Position numbers and translations under genes: made by a program
In this document: positions 1 to 7,067 of the stretch, in pieces
Position numbering within the stretch: position 1 is the first letter of the stretch
Layout of the letters: each line of letters opens with the position of its first letter
Assembly: GCA_903819595.1 (NCBI GenBank)
Contig: CAIJED010000151.1
Location: 1-32,118, forward strand
Reading direction: 5' to 3'
Source of the DNA: an uncultured Methanomicrobiales archaeon
Lineage (GTDB): Archaea; Halobacteriota; Methanomicrobia; Methanomicrobiales; Methanospirillaceae
Length of the DNA stretch: 32,118 nt
Notes under the pieces: generated by a model
What the model saw: only the letters and a program-made list of their open reading frames with translations
What the model was told of the DNA's origin: nothing
Database searches by the model: none

Positions 1-128
1 TCTACCAGATTGATACATCGTTATTCTCACCAGCAGAAGTGATCATCAACGAACTTACCGATGGCATTATGTACCATGTTGGAAAGGTCAACCCTGAGGT
101 AACACTGAAATCCTTCGGGCTTCTTTGA
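1..128 (+). CDS. mch: Methenyl-tetrahydromethanopterin cyclohydrolase, C-terminal fragment
   Basis: This is an open frame entering from the left edge and stopping at TGA 126-128; only the last 41 residues are inside the window. The tail contains LFSPAEVIINELTDG and ends VNPEVTLKSFGLL, which I recognise as the C-terminus of Mch. Mch is the cytoplasmic methanogenesis enzyme that interconverts methenyl- and formyl-tetrahydromethanopterin. A T8 run follows 13 nt after the stop, fitting transcript termination there. The assignment rests on recall of a short conserved tail, so the family call is good but not certain. No catalytic residues are visible in this piece. Confidence 0.7.
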   Translation, partial: YQIDTSLFSPAEVIINELTDGIMYHVGKVNPEVTLKSFGLL

Positions 129-141
129 TCCACCAGGTTTC

Positions 142-149
142 TTTTTTTT
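142..149 (+). terminator. Oligo-T terminator after mch
   Basis: A run of eight T residues lies 13 nt after the mch stop codon. Archaeal RNA polymerase commonly terminates at such T tracts without a strong hairpin, and none is seen here. A new promoter follows at once, so mch and the next gene are probably separate units. Confidence 0.55.
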
Positions 150-162
150 CGCCATTCAGTCG

Positions 163-170
163 TATTTATT
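163..170 (+). promoter_or_regulatory. TATA box of the methyltransferase gene
   Basis: TATTTATT is centred about 30 nt before the ATG at 197. With archaeal spacing (TATA to transcription start about 25 nt), the mRNA would begin within a few nucleotides of this ATG. That favours the 197 start over the TTG at 125, which would overlap the mch stop. Confidence 0.45.
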
Positions 171-196
171 GTACCAGGAGCCGAAGTGTTTTCCTG

Positions 197-832
197 ATGT
201 TTCCTGACACCCGTCACCTGGAGGCATGGGACTATGATTACCGTACGCGGGGCAGGCTATGGGGAGGTAACGCGGCACCCCTCCCAAATCTTCCCAGCGG
301 TTCCCGTGTCCTTGAACTCGGTTGCGGGAATGGAAAAAACCTCCCGGGTATGAGTGAAAAAGGGTGGAATATCACGGCAATGGACTGTTCCGCGAGAGCG
401 GTTCACCTCTGCGTGGCAGGCATCCGTGAGGCCTGGCGTGTGCACCTTATTGTGGGAGATGTTGTTTCCCTGCCATTTCAGGATTCGGTGATCGATGCGG
501 TATTTTCCCTGCATATCGCGGGGCACCTGACAGGCCCCCACCGAATCCGGTTTGCCAGTGAAGTGTGGCGTGTGCTGAGACCTGGCGGGCAGATCATATT
601 TCGGGATTTCGGGGTAGAAGATTTCCGTTTCGGGAAAGGAGAAATAATAGAACCAGGTTCATTCCAGAGGGTTACGGGTTCATTTACCCATTATTTCACA
701 GAGAATGAGGTGAGCAGGTTATTTCTCGCCTTCAACTGCAAGTCCTTAACAGATCATCGCTGGTCGATGAGAATTAAAGGGCAGCACTATCAACGCAGTG
801 AAATCACGGCAATATTCGAAAAAGAGACCTGA
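197..832 (+). CDS. Class I SAM-dependent methyltransferase
   Basis: This is a 211-residue cytoplasmic protein with one Methyltransf_11-like domain. Motif I is VLELGCGNGKNL at residues 38-49, followed by an acidic strand end (AMDCS, about residue 61) and by VLRPGGQIIFRDFG, typical of post-motif strands in this fold. The protein substrate or small-molecule acceptor cannot be told from the sequence. The frame is open back to a TTG at 125, but ATG 197 is preferred because it sits one TATA spacing from the box at 163-170 and does not overlap mch. The only purine-rich stretch upstream (ggag at 177-180) is too far away for a normal Shine-Dalgarno site, which suits a leaderless mRNA. The downstream neighbour is a tRNA gene. 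Confidence 0.85.
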   Translation: MFPDTRHLEAWDYDYRTRGRLWGGNAAPLPNLPSGSRVLELGCGNGKNLPGMSEKGWNITAMDCSARAVHLCVAGIREAWRVHLIVGDVVSLPFQDSVIDAVFSLHIAGHLTGPHRIRFASEVWRVLRPGGQIIFRDFGVEDFRFGKGEIIEPGSFQRVTGSFTHYFTENEVSRLFLAFNCKSLTDHRWSMRIKGQHYQRSEITAIFEKET

Positions 833-970
833 ATGTAAAGATATCAAGCCAGGCAAAAAGATGTGGGGGCATATGGCGGTTCACCTGACAGACATCAACC
901 GATTATACATTTTTCCCCAACCAATCAACAATCTTAATACCAGAAAGGCCAACATTAGTAAGTCAGTTCG

Positions 971-1044
971 GGGCCCGTGGTCTAGTTGGTTATGACGTCG
1001 CCCTTACACGGCGGAGGTCGCCGGTTCGAATCCGGCCGAGCCCA
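971..1044 (+). tRNA. tRNA-Val (TAC anticodon)
   Basis: A full cloverleaf can be folded: acceptor 971-977 with 1037-1043, D arm (GTCT/TGAC), anticodon stem TCGCC/GGCGG with loop CTTACAC giving anticodon TAC, and T arm GCCGG-TTCGAAT-CCGGC. The discriminator is A1044. CCA is not encoded, as is usual in many archaea, and no intron is visible. The fifth acceptor pair is C975 opposite A1039, a mismatch; the other six pairs are standard. The gene stands alone, with an oligo-T terminator 25 nt downstream. Confidence 0.95.
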
Positions 1045-1068
1045 TTCCAGGTACTTTGCTGTACACTA

Positions 1069-1074
1069 TTTTTT
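1069..1074 (+). terminator. Oligo-T terminator of tRNA-Val
   Basis: There is a T6 run 25 nt downstream of the tRNA, and a short GTAC...GTAC repeat lies just before it. It is a typical place for termination of an archaeal tRNA transcript. Confidence 0.5.
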
Positions 1075-1085
1075 GCATCAAGTGA

Positions 1086-1229
1086 GGCTGTCGCATGAAC
1101 CAAAATCGTTCTCAAAATGGAGAATTTCTAGTTTTGAAATTCCAAACTGAACTCTATGCCTCGTTTTTTTGCATCTAGATTTACCAATATTCACCTTTTT
1201 GTAGAATGAAAACCATTCGTGCGACAGCC
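1086..1229. mobile_element. MITE-like element with terminal inverted repeats
   Basis: This is a 144-bp segment bounded by ggctgtcgcatgaa (1086-1099) and ttcgtgcgacagcc (1216-1229). These are inverted repeats matching at 13 of 14 positions, with weaker matching continuing to about 35 bp inward (including TTCRTTCT). Flush outside the ends are tcaagtga (1078-1085) and acaagtga (1230-1237), matching at 7 of 8 bases, as expected for an 8-bp target duplication. The interior is AT-rich and has no open frame. It is therefore a non-autonomous element or an internally deleted insertion sequence. The parent transposase family cannot be named from the window; 8-bp duplications occur in IS1595-like and some other families. 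It inserted 41 bp downstream of tRNA-Val. Confidence 0.75.
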
Positions 1230-1237
1230 ACAAGTGA

Positions 1238-1702
1238 TACAGATATTTACACCTGAATCATCCACAGGGGACCCTTTTTCAAAAGAGGGATCTTCTGATA
1301 TGTCACTACCACTTTCTACGAAGCAGATCTGACTATGGCATGTTATCCACCCTGTCTCACTCATGGGTCGGAATCTTCCCGGATAACATCCTCGTAAATG
1401 CAGTGGTCACTTCGGCCTCACCGCTTGTAACAGGCCTCTGATTTTCTACTCTGCGATTCACCCACCCTGACATCGCACGATATCGTTCGGTGTCTCAACC
1501 GATACCTGTACTGCTGCTGCATTGCCATCCCTTTTACGTGTTGTTTGTCAGAGTGGTTACATTCTCAATAACCAGAGGCGTCAGTTACGGTCAATACTCA
1601 TAAATTTAGCAAGACTATTCACGCATTGAAAAAGAATTAGAAAGATTCACAATAATTGCAGAGAAAGACGTGGTTAAAATTCAGGGTCGGAATCGAACAC
1701 AG
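1238..1702. other. Gene-free stretch after the MITE-like element
   Basis: About 465 bp has no open frame with coding character on either strand. There is a short readable fragment around 1365-1440 ending in a stop, but nothing I could assign. I see no tRNA-like fold, tandem repeat or strong hairpin. It could be a decayed gene or intergenic DNA displaced by insertions. Confidence 0.5.
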
Positions 1703-2491
1703 TTATTTTTCCCCGACCACGGGACGAATGACAAATTTGCAGTGATCATCACCCATCGCATAGCAGCGGAGCTCCGTCGTCATATGAGCCGCTCCAAAAT
1801 GACACGAAAAAATTGCTTCAAGAATACCCGCATCAAAGGCACATGCCGGCCGACCCAGGAAGGGCAGGTCATCGCACTCAAAGCAATCATAAACAATGAG
1901 TGTCACAGGGTTATGGTTTTCAACCACGATCTGACCCAGGTGATGCACTTTCCAGAACTTCTCCATATTATCGAGGAGGTCCGAAAGATCGGGACTCGCA
2001 ATTGCTACATGTAACCCCTGCCCGATGCGGAACCCGGCTTCCCTGATGATTGGATCAATATTAATCCCCTTCGCCATCAGGGAAACCCTGATAGTCCGGA
2101 ACATCATCTTGTAAAAGGAGGACGGATCACTACTCTCGAGGAATGCGGCGGCCATCTGCTCCGATTCATTGTCTTCACATTTTACACCAGGAGATATTCC
2201 CCCGAGAAACCGGGAACGGATATAAAAGATCTTTCTCCTCGAATCAGTGAGGTCGGGTTTCTCTCCAATAATCCCCTCCATTAATAGCGCCTTTAAGTGT
2301 GCAGAAACCGTAGACTTTGCTTTTTGAGTTGCCTCAACAATCTCCTGGAACGAGAACTCTCTATCCCGGAGCACACCCAGAATCTTTACGCGGACAGGTC
2401 CCTCAACAGTCCGTATACCTTTTTCTGTAGCGAACAGCTCAATCTCCGGGTTGAGTCCCGGTCTTACAGATGTCTCCAATCCAGCCTTCAT
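1703..2491 (-). CDS. msvR: MsvR-like redox-sensing transcription regulator (wHTH + V4R)
   Basis: This is a 262-residue cytoplasmic DNA-binding protein. Residues about 28-95 form an ArsR-type winged helix (EATQKAKSTVSAHLKALLMEG is the recognition region, followed by a wing DSRRKIFYI). Residues about 140-257 are a V4R (4-vinyl-reductase) domain with Cys203, Cys206, Cys217, Cys230, Cys243 and Cys251. This architecture and length match MsvR, a methanogen-specific regulator whose DNA binding depends on cysteine redox state and which controls itself and oxidative-stress genes. That role is family knowledge; the target genes here are unknown. A GAGG site lies 7 nt before ATG 2491. The gene is divergent from a histidine-kinase-like gene, and the two share a 9-bp element ahead of their starts. 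Confidence 0.85.
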   Translation of the reverse strand: MKAGLETSVRPGLNPEIELFATEKGIRTVEGPVRVKILGVLRDREFSFQEIVEATQKAKSTVSAHLKALLMEGIIGEKPDLTDSRRKIFYIRSRFLGGISPGVKCEDNESEQMAAAFLESSDPSSFYKMMFRTIRVSLMAKGINIDPIIREAGFRIGQGLHVAIASPDLSDLLDNMEKFWKVHHLGQIVVENHNPVTLIVYDCFECDDLPFLGRPACAFDAGILEAIFSCHFGAAHMTTELRCYAMGDDHCKFVIRPVVGEK

Positions 2492-2505
2492 TCCAGGGCC
2501 TCATC

Positions 2506-2637
2506 GCACAAATTGCATTGGTAACGTATCCATCGAATGTTACTAAAGCATTTGGAAGGCAATGTAACTACGAATGTGATAGTGATAATAACAACTATCA
2601 ATGTAAGCCAATAAAGCATTATATTAGAAATTTGTGC
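2506..2637. promoter_or_regulatory. Divergent control region with mirrored 9-bp elements
   Basis: GCACAAATT (2506-2514) and its exact reverse complement AATTTGTGC (2629-2637) sit symmetrically, 14 and 13 nt ahead of the two divergent start codons. Each gene therefore reads AATTTGTGC followed about 14 nt later by its start. Between them are GTAAC (2521-2525), GTTAC (2539-2543) and GTAAC (2564-2568), the first two forming an inverted pair. A TATA-like ttatatta lies at 2619-2626 for the rightward gene. Autoregulation by the adjacent MsvR-like protein is an inference. Confidence 0.5.
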
Positions 2638-2650
2638 AGGTGTCATCAGA

Positions 2651-3952
2651 TTGATCCAGACGGATAATGAAGTAGCCCGGATACGTGATATTCTGAAAGA
2701 TCATCCCAGAGGGATGACAATTGAAGAGATATCCCGTATTTTACCCTTAAACAGGACTTCCACAGCTAAATACTTAAACACACTCCTTATCTCAGGCCAG
2801 GCCGATTTGAAAACATTTGGTCGCGCAAAGGTATTTTCACTAACCCAGAGAGTTCCTGTATCCAACTTAATGAGCCTGTCATCGGAGCTTTTCCTGATCC
2901 TGGATAGTGAACATACGATCAGCTATGTAAATGACCAGTTTCTAATGGTTTTTCAGCTCGGGAAACAGGAACTTATCGGCAGGAAAATTGAACTGACCCC
3001 CATTGCTCAATACCTCTCTCCCAGTGACATTGAAAACATGAAATGTGCATATCAAGGAAAAGAGCACACCTGGGAGCACCATATCAACATCAGGACCCGG
3101 GACTACTTTTTTATTTCCAAACTGGTCCCGATGGTTTTTGATAACGGTCGTGGAGGGCTTGCGATCATCCTGGAAGACATTACCCAGCTAAAAGAATATC
3201 AACTGCACCTCGAAAACCTTGTAGAAGAACGCACGCGCGAGATAATAAAAACAAATGAGAATCTCGGGCAGGAAATTGCGAACCATGAGATGGCCAGGAA
3301 AGCCCTTGAGGTCGTAAACAATAAACTCAATCTCCTGGCTAGCGTTACGAGACATGACATTCTCAACCAGATCACCGTAATATCCGGATATCTTCAGCTC
3401 CTTGATAAAGAATGTTCGGGCAATCCAAACAGTCCCCCATATATCAGGAGTATTGAAAACGCCATCAGAACAATCCAGTATCAGATCACGTTTACCCGTG
3501 ACTACAAAGACCTTGGATTGAAATCTCCGGAATGGCAACGTGTGGATGAAGTAATCAGGCAGGCCACTTCATTACACCCTCTCCCCCACATCAACCTCCG
3601 TATAGAGACAGGAAAACTCGAGGTTTTGGCAGATCCATTCCTTGATAAGGTTTTTTTGAATCTATTCGATTTTTCATTGCTCAGCGGAGATAAAGTGACC
3701 GGGATAGATGTCACATCCCATGAAAAAGGGGACGCTCATCTCCTCCTGGTAACAGATAATGGTGTTGGGGTTCCTGCATCAAGAAAAGACCGTATTTTCG
3801 AATATTCCGGTAAAGATACGGGTTTCAATCTTTTCCTTTCCCGCGAGATTCTCTCGATAACAGGTATTTCAATCAAAGAAACGGGTAATGAAGGAACAGG
3901 TGCAAGATTTGAGATCACTCTTCCCACGAACACCTGGAGAAATGGAAACTGA
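2651..3952 (+). CDS. wHTH-PAS-histidine kinase-like protein with degenerate ATP site
   Basis: This 433-residue protein has no membrane segment, so it is a soluble sensor. Order of domains: winged helix, residues about 8-65 (MTIEEISRILPLNRTSTAKY); PAS about 72-178; a coiled linker about 180-225; a dimerisation helix with the phospho-acceptor box VTRHDILNQITVISGY (His235), the form common in methanogen kinases; and a C-terminal HATPase-like domain. The G1 box DNGVGVP (369-375) is present. The N box reads FLNLFDFSLLSG where active kinases have a Glu-Asn-Ala, and the G2 region reads DTGFNLFLSREI, lacking the usual Gly pair. ATP binding or catalysis may thus be weak or lost. The start is TTG 2651, with aggtg 10 nt upstream. 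No response regulator gene is nearby. Confidence 0.8.
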   Translation: MIQTDNEVARIRDILKDHPRGMTIEEISRILPLNRTSTAKYLNTLLISGQADLKTFGRAKVFSLTQRVPVSNLMSLSSELFLILDSEHTISYVNDQFLMVFQLGKQELIGRKIELTPIAQYLSPSDIENMKCAYQGKEHTWEHHINIRTRDYFFISKLVPMVFDNGRGGLAIILEDITQLKEYQLHLENLVEERTREIIKTNENLGQEIANHEMARKALEVVNNKLNLLASVTRHDILNQITVISGYLQLLDKECSGNPNSPPYIRSIENAIRTIQYQITFTRDYKDLGLKSPEWQRVDEVIRQATSLHPLPHINLRIETGKLEVLADPFLDKVFLNLFDFSLLSGDKVTGIDVTSHEKGDAHLLLVTDNGVGVPASRKDRIFEYSGKDTGFNLFLSREILSITGISIKETGNEGTGARFEITLPTNTWRNGN

Positions 3953-3990
3953 CCATTCAGTGATTTGCCTGCACGGAAACATCCATCGGC

Positions 3991-3996
3991 AAAAAA
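3991..3996 (-). terminator. Oligo-T terminator of the FKBP gene
   Basis: A6 on the plus strand reads as T6 on the transcribed orientation of the FKBP gene, 14 nt beyond its stop. It lies between two convergent genes. Confidence 0.45.
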
Positions 3997-4010
3997 GAAT
4001 GGGATTAATC

Positions 4011-4601
4011 TTACTTTTTCACAATATCCACTAGTTGGATATTAAACACAAGGTCATGCCCTGCAAGCGGATTGTTTTCATCAATCGTGATGCTGGTTTC
4101 ATTGGCCGCGGTAATATAGACATAGCCGATTCCACCATCGGGCCTTGTATAACGGATTGCGTCACCAGGTTTCGGATTCCAGGTCGCCCGGTCTTTCTCC
4201 GGAAGTGTGGCAAGTACCTTCTCCTTCGGCAGTACATTAATCAGACTCGGGTTTCTCTGCCCATATGCCTGGTCTGCAGGTATGTACACCGTCTTATTTT
4301 CCCCTTTACTCATGCCAATTACCGCGTTATCAAAGCCCGGAATTACCATCCCGCTCCCCGCAACAAACTCTATCGGGCTCCCATTCAGAGAGGACTGGAA
4401 CTGCATCCCGTTTGATGCCAGTGCAGCGGTATAATGGACCTTCACCGTATCATTGGGTTTGACAACTTCATTGGATATGGCCACTCCCTTCTGCGAAGTA
4501 CACCCTGTCGCAAGAAGGGCCAAAAAAATGAGAACAATTGTTATCCCGACGAAAAATCGGCCATTTGGCCCGTTTCTCCGGTTCCCGCTATTAATTGACA
4601 T
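4011..4601 (-). CDS. FKBP-type peptidyl-prolyl isomerase lipoprotein
   Basis: This is a 196-residue protein. Residues about 16-34 are a hydrophobic signal ending in a lipobox LLATGC (Cys34), so it is predicted to be lipid-anchored outside the cytoplasmic membrane. The FKBP domain follows: DTVKVHYTAAL, then the flap and active-site strand GSGMVIPGFDNAVIGM and PADQAYG. Before the last strand there is an inserted segment ending NNPLAGHDLVFNIQLVDI, the arrangement seen in SlyD-like archaeal FKBPs that carry an IF chaperone domain. It should catalyse proline isomerisation and aid folding of exported proteins. A GTG at 4643 in the same frame would add 14 polar residues before the signal; ATG 4601 gives the better lipoprotein signal and is chosen. 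Confidence 0.9.
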   Translation of the reverse strand: MSINSGNRRNGPNGRFFVGITIVLIFLALLATGCTSQKGVAISNEVVKPNDTVKVHYTAALASNGMQFQSSLNGSPIEFVAGSGMVIPGFDNAVIGMSKGENKTVYIPADQAYGQRNPSLINVLPKEKVLATLPEKDRATWNPKPGDAIRYTRPDGGIGYVYITAANETSITIDENNPLAGHDLVFNIQLVDIVKK

Positions 4602-4771
4602 ACTACAGCGTTGGTTTTGATCGGATAATAGTCCTGTGCTCACAAGAGAAAACGAAGTATCATTGCAAATGAAATCTGGAGGAGCGGTTATCCCGCCGTT
4701 GACAATTATTCAGGAGAACAAATGATTACTACCCGTCATCGCCTACGCATGTTCCTGCAGATTCATTCAGT

Positions 4772-4800
4772 GATACCGGGTAATGGATTTCACCGGTATC
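4772..4800. repeat. 8-bp perfect inverted repeat ahead of the nifB TATA box
   Basis: GATACCGG (4772-4779) and CCGGTATC (4793-4800) are exact inverted copies 13 bp apart. They end 11 bp before the TATA box of nifB. The position suits an activator or a repressor competing for the BRE/TATA region. It does not match the GGAA-N6-TTCC operator known for the methanogen nitrogen repressor NrpR. Confidence 0.5.
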
Positions 4801-4811
4801 TTTTCTCGGAT

Positions 4812-4819
4812 TTTATATA
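4812..4819 (+). promoter_or_regulatory. TATA box of nifB
   Basis: TTTATATA is centred 34 nt before the nifB ATG, a textbook archaeal box. No Shine-Dalgarno site is visible in the short predicted leader. Confidence 0.65.
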
Positions 4820-4849
4820 GCCGAAGAAAGAACTGTACTACTGTTTATC

Positions 4850-5746
4850 ATGGCCGAAGAAGGGTACCGGGAAACAGTAGTACAGGGTAAAAAAGTTCAG
4901 TGGGACCCTGAACAGCTCCGTAAGATTCAGGAACACCCATGCTTTTCCGAGAAGGCATGTCATGGATTTGGTCGCTGCCACGTGGCAGTGGCTCCAAAAT
5001 GTAATATCCAATGCAACTATTGTATCAGGGACTTCGATTGTGTCAACGAAAGTCGCCCGGGGGTCACGGCAAAAGTCCTGGATTCGGGAGAAGCCATTGA
5101 CCTGGTAAGAGGGGTGGTGGAGAAATATAACTATATCAAGGTCGTCGGGATAGCCGGGCCCGGTGAACCACTTGCAAATGAAGAGACCTTTGAAACGCTT
5201 CGAAAGCTCCATGAAGAATTTCCCAATGTCATCAAATGCATCTCGACAAATGGTCTCCTTCTTCCTGAAAAAATCGACCTGCTTCAGAAATATGATGTGG
5301 GAAATGTCACCGTCACCCTGAACGCCATCGACCCCGAGATCGGGGCGAAGATATACCAGTTCATCGAATGGAAAGGCAAGCGTTATACCGGTGTGGAGGG
5401 TGCGAAAATCCTCCTCGAAAACCAGTTAAAGGGAATTGAGGAAGCAGTGAAAAGGAAAATGGTCGTGAAAGTGAATACCGTCTACATACCAGGTATTAAT
5501 GATCACCATATTGTCGATATCGCAAAGAAAGTCGGCGAAATGGGGGTTTACACGTTCAATGTAATACCACTTATTGCCCAGTATAAATTTGCCGATATCG
5601 CCCCGCCAACCCCTGAAATGAAAAAGAAAATGCAGGACTCCTGTGCACCGTACGTGCGCCAGATGAGGCATTGTCAGCGTTGCAGGGCAGACGCCATCGG
5701 GAAGCTTGGGCATGATATTACCAGCTGCCTCAACCCAGGGGCCTAG
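4850..5746 (+). CDS. nifB: NifB, radical SAM nitrogenase cofactor biosynthesis protein (short archaeal form)
   Basis: This is a 298-residue cytoplasmic radical SAM enzyme. NifB fuses two [4Fe-4S] units with a carbide carbon from SAM to make NifB-co, the core precursor of the nitrogenase cofactor. The radical SAM motif CNIQCNYC gives Cys51, Cys55 and Cys58. The family block HPCFSEKACHGFGRCHVAVAPK precedes it, with Cys31 and Cys64 (DCVNESRPGVTA). The C-terminal CQRCRADAIG (Cys275, Cys278) belongs to the accessory cluster ligands. There is no NifX-like extension, as is usual for archaeal NifB. Only nifB is present; nifHDK must lie elsewhere, if present. The strong TATA box and short leader suggest independent control. 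Confidence 0.93.
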   Translation: MAEEGYRETVVQGKKVQWDPEQLRKIQEHPCFSEKACHGFGRCHVAVAPKCNIQCNYCIRDFDCVNESRPGVTAKVLDSGEAIDLVRGVVEKYNYIKVVGIAGPGEPLANEETFETLRKLHEEFPNVIKCISTNGLLLPEKIDLLQKYDVGNVTVTLNAIDPEIGAKIYQFIEWKGKRYTGVEGAKILLENQLKGIEEAVKRKMVVKVNTVYIPGINDHHIVDIAKKVGEMGVYTFNVIPLIAQYKFADIAPPTPEMKKKMQDSCAPYVRQMRHCQRCRADAIGKLGHDITSCLNPGA

Positions 5747-5768
5747 AGCGAATTTCCATCGCCCACCC

Positions 5769-5788
5769 TTTTCTTTCAGACTATTTTT
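5769..5788 (+). terminator. T-rich terminator of nifB
   Basis: Two T clusters (ttttcttt and ttttt) lie 22-42 nt after the nifB stop, ahead of the convergent nudC gene. Confidence 0.4.
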
Positions 5789-5842
5789 AACACGAACCAG
5801 GGGGATTATTCGGAAGAGAACAACTCACCACGAATCCCGTAT

Positions 5843-6757
5843 TCATCCTGGCAGAGAATCCTTTACAAATAGGTCGATTAATGCCCGGGAGAGACTTAAT
5901 GGCCTGGGCAATCCGGGGAGCTGGTCTCTTTTGAACCATCCCGCATCTTCAATCTCAGACCTATCCGCCTTTATCGTCCCCCCTGCGTAGGATGCCACAA
6001 ATCCGATCATCAGCGAATCCGGGAAGGGCCACGGCTGGCTGGCGACATAACAAAGATCACAGATTGTTATCCCGGTCTCTTCCATGACCTCGCGGTGGAC
6101 CGCATGTTCAATGGTCTCACCTGGTTCAACAAATCCGGCAATGATGCTATACACACCGGGAGGAAAACCGGGTGATCGCGCAAGGAGGACCTCTTCATCC
6201 CGCCTCACCAGGACAATGATCGCCGGTGAGAGCCTTGGGTAGATCACCTGGCCACATTCCGGGCATTTTTTGGCAAGCTCGGTATCCACCAGCTGGTTAC
6301 CGGCACCACAAACACCACAAAACTTCGTTGTCCGGTCAAACAGCAGGAGATGGGATGCCCGTGCCGCAACCCCAAGGAATTCCTCACTGGTCCGCCCGAT
6401 TAGCCCTCGTATATCAGAAAATCTGAAATTCTGCGGGGGTTTTGCAGTACTGATCAGATCAACTGCGTAGCAGGGGACACCACCAGATATGCCGATGAAC
6501 AGGGACGCCTGGGTGGGGAGGTTAAACACCCGGTGGGTGTCCGGGAATTGAATCATTCCGTCCCCTTCGGGCAGGAGGATTTCATTTCCCCGAAAAATAA
6601 ACCAGTGAATAGCCCCACTACCAGTAACGGGAATAGGATAGCGGGTATTCAGTTGCCCTGAGTCAAAAAATGGCACATACCCCGGTATCCCACTGTGAGC
6701 GGGATCCCAAAGTCCCGATGGCCTGTCGACGTGACCTGGTGGTGGGAATGCCTTCAT
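5843..6757 (-). CDS. nudC: NADH pyrophosphatase / deNADding enzyme (Nudix)
   Basis: This is a 304-residue cytoplasmic enzyme that cleaves NAD(H) into NMN(H) and AMP; relatives also remove NAD caps from RNA. From the chosen start, residues about 1-140 are the N-terminal NUDIX-like domain, Cys147/Cys150/Cys165/Cys168 (CGVC, CPEC) form the zinc ribbon, and the Nudix box GFVEPGETIEHAVHREVMEE begins at residue 208. The NudC signature SQPWPFP follows at 240-246. The frame is open to a GTG at 6799 and also has an ATG at 6769. ATG 6757 is preferred because GGTGAT, complementary to the archaeal 16S rRNA end, sits directly before it. A TATA-like gtataaaaag on the minus strand lies near 6820-6829. Confidence 0.93.
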   Translation of the reverse strand: MKAFPPPGHVDRPSGLWDPAHSGIPGYVPFFDSGQLNTRYPIPVTGSGAIHWFIFRGNEILLPEGDGMIQFPDTHRVFNLPTQASLFIGISGGVPCYAVDLISTAKPPQNFRFSDIRGLIGRTSEEFLGVAARASHLLLFDRTTKFCGVCGAGNQLVDTELAKKCPECGQVIYPRLSPAIIVLVRRDEEVLLARSPGFPPGVYSIIAGFVEPGETIEHAVHREVMEETGITICDLCYVASQPWPFPDSLMIGFVASYAGGTIKADRSEIEDAGWFKRDQLPGLPRPLSLSRALIDLFVKDSLPG

Positions 6758-7067
6758 CTGATCACCCATAGAATAACGTAATTTTTGCTTACCAGACACA
6801 TACCATTCAAAGTTGACACTTTTTATACATGAAGGAACCTGATTCGACAGACTCCAGCCAATTTCATTGGAATCGCATTTTCATCGTGCTCATGAAGCGG
6901 GTACCGCCATAACGTAGGAAATTATCGGGTCTGCCAGAATCCCGTGGCGATGTGGAATAGCCGATGATGTAAATGTGAACACATGGAAGTACACCCTCCC
7001 AACGGGTCGGTGCAAATAGCCCTGTTACGAAACGCCACGCCCACCCAACAGGGGAATAAAAAAAGAA
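6758..7067. other. Intergenic stretch upstream of nudC
   Basis: About 310 bp lies between two leftward genes. It holds the nudC promoter region (TATA-like at about 6820-6829), a 7-bp inverted repeat CCCTGTT (7020-7026) / AACAGGG (7047-7053), and the T tract that ends the lipoprotein gene. I see no open frame or RNA gene. Confidence 0.45.
7058..7064 (-). terminator. Oligo-T terminator of the small lipoprotein gene
   Basis: On the minus strand a T7 run begins 3 nt after the stop codon. It is followed by the CCCTGTT/AACAGGG inverted repeat, which lies beyond the T tract and so is not a bacterial-style hairpin-T terminator. Confidence 0.5.

Noticed and set aside
125-196. N-terminal extension of the first methyltransferase from TTG 125
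   Set aside because: It overlaps the mch stop, runs through the T8 terminator and TATA box, and its residues do not look like a methyltransferase N-terminus.
7020-7053. CCCTGTT/AACAGGG hairpin as a bacterial-type terminator
   Set aside because: For the leftward gene the T tract comes before the repeat, the wrong order for a hairpin-T terminator; the T7 run alone is a better archaeal terminator.
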